From positions 1-5,475 of the forward strand of contig CAMORL010000113.1 in NCBI GenBank assembly GCA_946623765.1: a stretch of DNA of 5,475 bases, read 5' to 3'. Positions within the stretch are counted from its first letter, which is position 1. Each line of letters begins with the position of its first letter. The notes below the pieces were generated by a model, which saw nothing but the letters and a program-made list of their open reading frames with translations, was not told the origin of the DNA and did not search any database. A program made the translations under genes and the position numbers. Shown piece by piece: positions 1 to 5,475 of the stretch. Origin of the DNA: an uncultured Clostridia bacterium (GTDB lineage Bacteria; Bacillota_A; Clostridia; Christensenellales; CAG-138).

Positions 1-2453
1 ATCTGTCCTTCCAGCGTAAGCGCCTGCGTCTTGAATGCCGGTGCGGCGGGCGCAGCCTTGAACGTCGCCTTGACCGTGACGTTATAGGCGGGCATTGTGA
101 AGGAATTGTCTTCGATCTCGACCGTCTCGAACGTGTTCGAGCCCGGTGTGATCTCGTAGGTGTAGATCAGCGTATCGAGTTCATAGCCGCTGCGCGGGTT
201 GACCGTAACACTTACGGTTTCGCCCGGCGCTGCGGCAGTCTTGTCGACCGTGACGACGCCGTTCTTGTCCGCGTCGCTGACCGTGACGAAGTATTTCGTC
301 TGTTCCGCATAGAGGCAGTTGTCGTGCCAGTCGGCGCTTCCGTCATAACCCGGACGGAAATAGATGGTATAAACGCCGGAGACAGGAATCTCACCGTCAT
401 AATCGCCGTAGTTGTTGTCGAAGCCGTCCGGGTACCAGGTCTGCTTCGTGATGCCGTCGGGCGAGTAGACCGCCTTGATCTGGCTGTGGTAGCTGCTTGT
501 GCGGATCAGCGGAACATTTTCGAACATGTATTCCTCGGTCGATGCGCCGGTGCGCGTCATCTGATACTCCGGCACGATCGCCCAGCCGGTCATGGTGCCG
601 ACAAGGTAGTATCCCGCGTCGGGATTCGAGGATGTGCCGCCGTAAACGCTCCACGTTCCGCCGCTCGAACCCGCCGTGATCGTGAAGCAGTTCGTGCCGG
701 GATCCGGAACGAGGTTCTCCGTCTGGTTCCACTTGCTGTCCCACGTATGCTCCGCACTGTCCGGATTCATGCGGACAAAGATGAGACCGGTCCACTGTCC
801 TTCGGGCAGCACCGCTTCATACGTGCCGTCGCCGTCGCTGTCGGTTAAAGTGACCCATGCGCTGCCGCCGTCGCCGTTGAACAAGTACAGTTCAAAGCGC
901 GCCCCGTCGTTTGTCCACCAGCCGGTCGGTACAAAGTAGATCGGGTTTGCGGTGATGAATTCGGAGGGCGTTTCTTCGGTGGTCTTGTAGACGACCGCAA
1001 CGCCGGTTGCGCCGACATTGCCGGTCAGCGTGCCGTTCGAAACGGTGAAGATGTTGCCGGTGATCTCGTCCTTGTAATTGCCGTCAGACATCCATTCGAG
1101 CGCAAGCGAGACCGCACCCGCGCCATCGAGCTTTGCAATCGAAACGCCTGCATTGCCGTCTGTGCCGCGCTCGATCCACGCGACCTTGTTGTCATAGTTC
1201 TGATGCAGGTACTCGCCCGTGCCGTCGTAATAGTTTTTGAAGGCGTTGATCTCTGCGACAGCCGTGGATTTCCACGTCGTATCGGAGCTCGCTTTGCCCA
1301 TAATCTCATTCGGACGCGCAAGGTACAGCGCCGTCGAGTCCGCTCTTGCGCCGACGATCGCCCACGCCTTTACGATCTTATCGGATTCAATGCCGCTGGA
1401 CGCGCCGTCCTCAAAGGTATCGTGCGATTCGACCCAAACCACATTGCCCGAGGGCGTGCTGCAGCGGACATAGGTGCCGTCGCCGAGCATGCCGGCGTTC
1501 GTTCCGTTCAGCGCGTCGCGCATACGGCCGCCGTAGTTGCTGTCGGTCAGCGCCATGTAATTGCCCGTGAATTCATCGACCCACGATTCGCCCGCGCTGC
1601 CGCTCAGCGATTCGCCGTAGATGAACAGATTGTTCGCGCCCGCGTAATTACGGATGCCCAAAATGTCGCCGTCCGTGTCGCTGCCGTTCAGAATTGCGGG
1701 CCAGAAATCGCTGCTCGCGTCGGGATCGCCCGGAAGCTCGATGTGCTTTGCCGCGTCAAATCGGAAGCCGTCGACGCCGCAGTCCACGCACTCCTTCAAA
1801 AGTCCGTAGACCTGCTCCTGAATGTATTCGTTCGCGGTGTTCAGGTCGGGCATGCCCATCTGGTTCTGCGTCATGTTGTAGCGGCTGCCGTCATTGACGC
1901 CGTCGGTGTTCGTGTGGAAATATTCCGGATGGTTCTGGTATTCCGCATCGACCTGCTCGCTGAGGTTCACCTCGCCGTTCACGTAGTAGCCGCCGCCGGT
2001 CTTGTTTGCAAGGTGGTTCGCAACGATGTCGACGATAACGTAGATGCCGTAGCTTTCCGCTTCCCTGCAAAGCGCGGTCAGCTCCGCCTTGGTGCCGAGG
2101 AACGAGGTCGGCACACCGTCCACATCCGGCGCGATACGAAGACCCAGCGGCTGATAGAGTTTCCACCACTGTCCCTTGCTGTCCGTGTAGGACGCGTCAT
2201 AGTCCTTCGCCTGCTGCACCGGAGATGTCTGCACGGCGGTATAACCCGCAGCAGCAATGTCCGGAAGAGCTTCCCGGATCTCGTTATAAGACCAGTTGAA
2301 GCAGTGCAGAATTGCGCCGCCCTGTACGATCGCCTGATCGACCGGAGCGGAATCCGCAGCCGCGGATTTCGGTGCAAAGGTGACCGGCAAAAGCGTCAGC
2401 ACCATCATAAGTGCAAGAAGAACCGATACCAGTTTTCGATTCATGTTCTTCAT
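1..2453 (-). CDS. Secreted multi-modular GH13 alpha-amylase (AmyE-like, subfamily 28 type), 3' end outside window
   Basis: This is an endo-acting alpha-1,4-glucan hydrolase that should degrade starch outside the cell. 817 residues are visible and the frame is still open at the left edge. A signal peptide is clear: positive start (K2, R6, K7), hydrophobic core about 9-26, likely cleavage after AAA at 31-33. The catalytic barrel (about 44-410) has all GH13 motifs: DIVANH (142-147), MPDLN (201-205), GFRFDAAKH (229-237, nucleophile D233), YGES (279-282, acid/base E281) and WVESHDT (340-346, D345). The DAAKHIELP and WVESHDT wording matches B. subtilis AmyE. Domain C follows to about 490. Three further modules follow: a carbohydrate-binding-like beta-sandwich (503-604, with a DSDGDG loop), a second starch-binding-like module opening YYLVGTMTGW (615-716), and an InlB B-repeat-like module (721-799) ending in SFTMPAYNVTVKATF. 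It is already longer than AmyE (about 660 residues). The ATG at 2453 is chosen because it follows the GGAGG site and begins the signal peptide; no in-frame start lies closer upstream. The module family names are less certain than the enzyme call. Confidence 0.95.
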   Translation of the reverse strand, partial: MKNMNRKLVSVLLALMMVLTLLPVTFAPKSAAADSAPVDQAIVQGGAILHCFNWSYNEIREALPDIAAAGYTAVQTSPVQQAKDYDASYTDSKGQWWKLYQPLGLRIAPDVDGVPTSFLGTKAELTALCREAESYGIYVIVDIVANHLANKTGGGYYVNGEVNLSEQVDAEYQNHPEYFHTNTDGVNDGSRYNMTQNQMGMPDLNTANEYIQEQVYGLLKECVDCGVDGFRFDAAKHIELPGDPDASSDFWPAILNGSDTDGDILGIRNYAGANNLFIYGESLSGSAGESWVDEFTGNYMALTDSNYGGRMRDALNGTNAGMLGDGTYVRCSTPSGNVVWVESHDTFEDGASSGIESDKIVKAWAIVGARADSTALYLARPNEIMGKASSDTTWKSTAVAEINAFKNYYDGTGEYLHQNYDNKVAWIERGTDGNAGVSIAKLDGAGAVSLALEWMSDGNYKDEITGNIFTVSNGTLTGNVGATGVAVVYKTTEETPSEFITANPIYFVPTGWWTNDGARFELYLFNGDGGSAWVTLTDSDGDGTYEAVLPEGQWTGLIFVRMNPDSAEHTWDSKWNQTENLVPDPGTNCFTITAGSSGGTWSVYGGTSSNPDAGYYLVGTMTGWAIVPEYQMTRTGASTEEYMFENVPLIRTSSYHSQIKAVYSPDGITKQTWYPDGFDNNYGDYDGEIPVSGVYTIYFRPGYDGSADWHDNCLYAEQTKYFVTVSDADKNGVVTVDKTAAAPGETVSVTVNPRSGYELDTLIYTYEITPGSNTFETVEIEDNSFTMPAYNVTVKATFKAAPAAPAFKTQALTLEGQ

Positions 2454-2463
2454 TCCAAAACGT

Positions 2464-2470
2464 CCCTCCC
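2464..2470 (-). promoter_or_regulatory. Ribosome binding site of the amylase gene
   Basis: GGGAGGG on the minus strand, with GGAGG ending 11 bases before the ATG at 2453. This spacing is slightly long but workable. A second in-frame ATG (codon 4) lies even farther away, which supports the first ATG as the start. Confidence 0.8.
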
Positions 2471-2481
2471 TTGATTTGTGC

Positions 2482-2497
2482 ATGGACATATGTCCAT
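2482..2497. promoter_or_regulatory. Perfect 16-bp palindrome just downstream of the amylase start site, candidate operator
   Basis: ATGGACATATGTCCAT is a perfect inverted repeat. If transcription starts about seven bases after the -10 hexamer (near 2499), the palindrome covers roughly +3 to +18. It lies between the start site and the ribosome binding site. A repressor bound here would block initiation or early elongation. The transcript could also fold into a 6-bp stem with an AUAU loop. I cannot assign it to a regulator family: its centre lacks the CG typical of LacI-family operators such as those of maltose or starch regulators. The symmetry is seen directly; the regulatory role is inferred. 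Confidence 0.55.
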
Positions 2498-2505
2498 CCT
2501 TTTGC

Positions 2506-2533
2506 ATTATATATATTATTACGATTCTGTTAA
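2506..2533 (-). promoter_or_regulatory. Sigma-A-type promoter of the amylase gene
   Basis: On the minus strand, -35 TTAACA (2533-2528) is followed by a 16-base spacer and a perfect -10 TATAAT (2511-2506). The predicted start near 2499 gives a 5' leader of about 46 bases. An overlapping alternative is TTGCAT (2541-2536), 17 bases, then TAATAT (2518-2513), but it is the weaker match. Its position after the upstream gene's terminator shows that the amylase is transcribed on its own. Confidence 0.8.
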
Positions 2534-2562
2534 GAATGCAAGAGGTTTCAAATGCACAACAC

Positions 2563-2588
2563 AAAAAAGCCCGGGAGGTTCCCGGGCT
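2563..2588 (-). terminator. Rho-independent terminator of the clostripain-family gene
   Basis: On the minus strand a 9-bp stem, AGCCCGGGA paired with TCCCGGGCT around an ACC loop (2588-2568), runs directly into a T tract (2568-2563, then GTGTTGTG). It starts 12 bases after the TAA at 2603-2601. It separates the peptidase transcript from the amylase promoter. On the other strand no T tract follows the hairpin, so it should work in one direction only. Confidence 0.92.
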
Positions 2589-2600
2589 GTTCTGTGTCTC

Positions 2601-5411
2601 TTATTCGAAGGTGATCGCTTCGGTCCAGAACTCGTTGCCGTAGATATCCGTCAGGCAATAGGTGACGTCGCATTCGAGGCCGCCGAGGTCCATGTAACCG
2701 ACCTCAAGCGCATTCTTCACGACGATCTGCTTGCCGTAGAGATAGCTGTGATCGTAGGTTCCGTCCGCATTGTAGCAGTCGAAGATGAAATCGATCTTGT
2801 CCCCCGCCTTGAGCGGAACGAAGCCTTTGGCCAGCGTCGGAGTTTCGGATTCGTCGTACACCTGCTGCACACCGGCGATATAGCCGTATTCATGATCCTC
2901 AATCTCGTTGTCGAAGACGATGAACATATAGAAGCGTTCGCCGTTCAGCAGGATCGGAACATAGCCGACCTCCGCCCAGTTGCTGCCGTCCTCCACATGC
3001 TGCATAAAGTAGTACGCGACCGGCTGACGGTTCACCGTGAGCCACGTATTGTCGAACTTGATCCTCAGGTCCCCGTCCGCATTGCGCATGCCCTCGCCGT
3101 TGGCGTCGAGGATATCCGCGTTGTCCATGCCGAGATCGACGTAGTGATCGCCTTCCTTGGCAAATACGTTGATGCGGATCGACTTGACAAGATCCCACTT
3201 TTCCTTGCTGAGCTCGAGAACGTACTCGTCGTCCTTTTCGGTCAGCTCCATATCCGCGACGGTCAGGCTGTTCTGTTCATAGTAGTCCTTGTTCGCAAGC
3301 GCTCTGCCGGAATCGAACCATCCGGAGGAATCTCCGCCCAGAATGCTGCCCAAAAAGTCCATTGCGCCGCCGGACGAAGATCCGCCGTACAGGGACTCGG
3401 AGCCGCCGAACAGCGACGAGAGCGAATCGTTTCCGCCGGAGCCGCCGAGGTAGCCGCCGAGCAGCGTGGAAAGCATATCGCCCGAGGAGGACGACGGCAT
3501 GGAATCATATCCGCCGAACAGCGAACCGAACGGAGAGCTCGTCGTGCCGCCGGTTGCGATCTGTCCGCCCGCGGCAAGGCTTGCGAAGCTCTTGATGCAC
3601 TTGGAATACTCGCCGGACACGCCGATGCTGTTATACAGTGCGACCGCGGAATTCATGTTCTTAAAGCTCGAATACGGGAAGTAGATCGAAAGTCCGTTCG
3701 AGTTCTTCATGGAAACGGACGTACGGTTATACTTCACGCAGCCCTTCAACGCTTTTGCGAGCGCGTTGGATTTGCTGCTGCCGATGCGGGTTGCGAAGTC
3801 GACGACATCGATGTGATTGACCTTCGCCGAGACGCCGAACTCGCGCGCGTCCGCACGTGCGTCCGCAACCGTCTTATAGTTCTTGTCGTCGAGCATTTTG
3901 CCGATCTCGCCGGAGAACTCGTCGAACGCTTCCGGCACCGTGCCCGCAAACTCCGCAAGGTCGACGATCGACAGCGTCGTGTTGCAGCCGGGATAGTTCT
4001 TTCTGCTGACGTCGGTAAAGTCGTCGATCAGCGTCTTTGCAAGTTCCGTCGTCTTGATCGATGTGTTGTTCGAGAGCGCGGAGAGCCAGTTCGTGTAGTA
4101 CCAGCCCGTGCCGGGCTCCGACTCTTCGGACGCGATCAGGTAGTCCGCATAGGGCTCTGTGACGATCGCAGTTTCGAGCGTCGCCATCAGGCACGCGTCG
4201 AAGCCTACGAAATCGAACTTGACGCCGCCCTTCTTCAGCGCGGAATTGATCTTGTCGAGCGTCATCGTGCCGCTCGCGGTCTGATCATAGCCGTAACCGG
4301 AGATCGCGCCGCCGCCGTGATCCCACAGGATCAGCATGTAACGGTTCGCCGGATAGTTCTTTGCGCAGAACTGAATGAAATCGACGAGCGTGTTCGGGTC
4401 GACCATGCTCTTTTTGCCGACGTTCTTGTCAAGGATCTGCAGACCGCGGCTCGTTACGCGGTAGCGCTGGTTGGTCTTGTTGGAAATGACGGAGTTGTTC
4501 CACTTCTTTGCGCCGCCGGTTTCGACGATGATGTTGACCTTTTCATCGTTGAGGTTCGCATGCAGCATCTCGTTGAGGTCCGCCGTTGCCATGCTGTGTT
4601 CGCTCTCGAGGTCGCTGCCGCAGAGATAGACCATCAGCGTGACGGTGTCCTTTCCCTTGCCCTTGATCGTGGTATAGCGTTCGCGCGCTTTGTTCGATAC
4701 GGCTTCGCTGACCGTATTCGAGGACGTGCTTGCGGAAACCGCCGAGGGTGCGTTGTTGTCCGTTGCGTCGAACGGATCTTCGCTGCTGCTTCCGAACAGC
4801 TGCGTAAGGAGATCGGACGCGTAGCCCTGCTGCACGGAATCGTCCGGAATTGTGTCGCTGCCGCCGATATCGCCGATGACGCCCGTGTTGACGTCATTCT
4901 GCGAATAGCCGGAACTGCCGCTGTTTTGCGAGATGCCGCTTTGCAAATCGGTCATATCGGGCAGCGAGCACATGCAGCCGCCGCATCCGCCGAAGACGCA
5001 GGACGCAAGTGCGATAATCAGAACGACCGCAAGAACGATCAGCAAGATTTTGCCGAGCTTGCCGCCGCGGTTTGCGCCGCCGGCTGCTCCCGCCGCGCCG
5101 GTACCGAGCGTGCTGAACACGTTCTGTCCCTGCTGCTCCTGCTGCTCGGTGAACTGGCTCTGCGTATTCTGTGTGTTCTGGCTCTGCGAGCTCTGGTTCT
5201 GCGTCTGACCGAAGAACGGGAATCCTGCCGGCTTGTTCCCGCTTCCCTGGGACCCGCCGTTCGGATTTGCGCCGTACTGCTTTTTTCTGCCCTGGTAGCC
5301 GTCCTTCCGTCCCGCAGGTCCGTTGGTCTGAACCGGCTTGTCGTCGCGGCGGTTCAGACTCGCGGTGCCGGAAATGATCTTCTTCCTGCGTTTGTTGTCA
5401 TTGTTTTCCAT
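2601..5411 (-). CDS. Membrane-anchored clostripain-family (C11) cysteine peptidase
   Basis: 936 residues, complete. The catalytic domain (about 255-612) has the C11 hallmarks: ILWDHGGG (361-368, catalytic H365), FVGFDACLMA (401-410, catalytic C407, with D405 two residues before it as in the family's S1 pocket) and ASEESEPGTGW (427-437). C11 enzymes cleave after Arg or Lys and are often activated by self-cleavage; neither property can be confirmed here. The N-terminus is unusual. Residues 1-68 are basic and rich in Gly and Asn, 69-97 are Gln/Asn/Ser-rich, and 101-117 are Ala/Gly-rich. One membrane segment follows (about 121-138), preceded by R115, K118 and K121. This predicts the tail inside and the protease outside. 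Cysteines 138, 143, 146 and 148 cluster at the outer face. A Ser/Asp-rich stretch (155-240) leads to the catalytic domain. After it come a Gly/Ser linker with LFGG-type repeats (613-700) and a C-terminal domain (701-936) that I do not recognise. The start follows a well-spaced GGAGG. The gene is transcribed alone. Its substrate is unknown. Confidence 0.92.
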   Translation of the reverse strand: MENNDNKRRKKIISGTASLNRRDDKPVQTNGPAGRKDGYQGRKKQYGANPNGGSQGSGNKPAGFPFFGQTQNQSSQSQNTQNTQSQFTEQQEQQGQNVFSTLGTGAAGAAGGANRGGKLGKILLIVLAVVLIIALASCVFGGCGGCMCSLPDMTDLQSGISQNSGSSGYSQNDVNTGVIGDIGGSDTIPDDSVQQGYASDLLTQLFGSSSEDPFDATDNNAPSAVSASTSSNTVSEAVSNKARERYTTIKGKGKDTVTLMVYLCGSDLESEHSMATADLNEMLHANLNDEKVNIIVETGGAKKWNNSVISNKTNQRYRVTSRGLQILDKNVGKKSMVDPNTLVDFIQFCAKNYPANRYMLILWDHGGGAISGYGYDQTASGTMTLDKINSALKKGGVKFDFVGFDACLMATLETAIVTEPYADYLIASEESEPGTGWYYTNWLSALSNNTSIKTTELAKTLIDDFTDVSRKNYPGCNTTLSIVDLAEFAGTVPEAFDEFSGEIGKMLDDKNYKTVADARADAREFGVSAKVNHIDVVDFATRIGSSKSNALAKALKGCVKYNRTSVSMKNSNGLSIYFPYSSFKNMNSAVALYNSIGVSGEYSKCIKSFASLAAGGQIATGGTTSSPFGSLFGGYDSMPSSSSGDMLSTLLGGYLGGSGGNDSLSSLFGGSESLYGGSSSGGAMDFLGSILGGDSSGWFDSGRALANKDYYEQNSLTVADMELTEKDDEYVLELSKEKWDLVKSIRINVFAKEGDHYVDLGMDNADILDANGEGMRNADGDLRIKFDNTWLTVNRQPVAYYFMQHVEDGSNWAEVGYVPILLNGERFYMFIVFDNEIEDHEYGYIAGVQQVYDESETPTLAKGFVPLKAGDKIDFIFDCYNADGTYDHSYLYGKQIVVKNALEVGYMDLGGLECDVTYCLTDIYGNEFWTEAITFE
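3312..3530 (-). repeat. Gly/Ser linker with degenerate Leu-Phe-Gly-Gly repeats in the peptidase gene
   Basis: This segment encodes about residues 628-700. Four copies of a short unit appear at irregular 17-23 residue spacing: GSLFGG (629-634), STLLGG (648-653), SSLFGG (665-670) and GSILGG (688-693), separated by Gly/Ser/Asp stretches. A 14-base identical direct repeat (CCGCCGAACAGCGA on the plus strand, at 3403-3416 and 3511-3524) underlies two of them, which suggests growth by duplication. A related unit, TQLFGSSS, occurs before the catalytic domain at residues 203-210. Confidence 0.7.
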
Positions 5412-5419
5412 GTCGGAAT

Positions 5420-5425
5420 CCTCCC
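5420..5425 (-). promoter_or_regulatory. Ribosome binding site of the clostripain-family gene
   Basis: GGGAGG on the minus strand, ending 8 bases before the ATG at 5411. This near-ideal spacing fixes the start codon, and so makes the long low-complexity N-terminal tail part of the protein. Confidence 0.9.
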
Positions 5426-5451
5426 TTTGGGTACATTCGCTTTCATTTTAC

Positions 5452-5460
5452 ATTATATCA
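5452..5460 (-). promoter_or_regulatory. Extended -10 promoter element of the clostripain-family gene
   Basis: The minus strand reads TGATATAAT, a perfect TATAAT (5457-5452) with the upstream TGn of extended -10 promoters. The predicted start near 5445 gives a leader of about 34 bases. The -35 region would fall at or just beyond the right edge of the window and cannot be judged. Confidence 0.75.
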
Positions 5461-5464
5461 TTTT

Positions 5465-5474
5465 TTTCGCGAAA
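5465..5474. promoter_or_regulatory. 10-bp palindrome upstream of the extended -10 element
   Basis: TTTCGCGAAA is a perfect palindrome lying in what would be the -35/-10 spacer of the clostripain-family promoter. It could be a short operator. Ten bases at the window edge is weak evidence, and the surrounding context is not visible. Confidence 0.25.
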
Positions 5475-5475
5475 G

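Noticed and set aside
324..848. Plus-strand open frame of 174 codons
   Set aside because: It is the antisense shadow of the amylase binding modules, with a low-information composition and no credible domain. It also lacks a promoter.
1401..1430. HDT in place of the common HDN in GH13 motif IV of the amylase
   Set aside because: B. subtilis AmyE carries the same WVESHDT wording, so this marks the subfamily and is not an anomaly.
1203..2474. Long plus-strand open frame of 423 codons opposite the amylase
   Set aside because: It lies antisense to a clearly real GH13 enzyme with all its catalytic motifs. Its predicted product is rich in Arg, Val and Ala with no recognisable domain, as expected when a GC-rich gene is read from the other strand.
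2380..2643. Plus-strand frame spanning the intergenic gap
   Set aside because: It crosses the amylase start, its promoter, the terminator and the end of the peptidase gene. Its residues are explained by those elements, and no ribosome binding site precedes it.
4995..5010. Lipoprotein reading of the LASC motif in the peptidase
   Set aside because: The motif fits a lipobox, but about 120 residues precede the membrane segment, far longer than a normal lipoprotein signal. I kept it only as an observation within a finding and did not call the protein a lipoprotein.
2454..5411. The two genes as one operon
   Set aside because: A strong intrinsic terminator after the peptidase gene and a separate promoter before the amylase argue for two transcription units.

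Overview
The window suggests a Gram-positive gut-type Clostridia, perhaps of the Oscillospiraceae/Ruminococcaceae. The coding sequence is GC-rich, the promoters are AT-rich, the ribosome binding sites are strong GGAGG sites, and both proteins are exported. The closest family resemblances are to Firmicute AmyE-type amylases and clostripain-like peptidases. The taxon is an inference from style and protein families; no marker gene is present.

Layout: there are two genes, both on the minus strand, so the window reads right to left. From 5475 down come an extended -10 promoter with a small palindrome, a GGAGG site, and a 936-residue membrane-anchored clostripain-family (C11) cysteine peptidase (5411 to 2601). 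An intrinsic terminator (2588 to 2563) follows 12 bases after its stop codon. The 147-base intergenic gap then holds an independent promoter (-35 TTAACA, 16-base spacer, -10 TATAAT), a perfect 16-bp palindrome just after the predicted start site, and a ribosome binding site. The second gene runs from 2453 off the left edge. It encodes a secreted, multi-modular GH13 alpha-amylase of the Bacillus subtilis AmyE type (subfamily 28-like), of which the first 817 residues are visible.

How they work together: the terminator and second promoter indicate two separate transcription units, so they are neighbours rather than an operon. The amylase would degrade starch outside the cell, helped by C-terminal binding modules. 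The peptidase is tethered by one membrane segment with its catalytic domain outside. A role for it in processing surface or secreted proteins is possible but unproven. The parts hardest to explain are the peptidase's long low-complexity cytosolic tail, its juxtamembrane cysteine cluster, its repeated Leu-Phe-Gly-Gly linker and its unassigned C-terminal domain. The palindrome at the amylase start site is the clearest regulatory lead. I see no RNA gene, insertion sequence, CRISPR array or phage feature.
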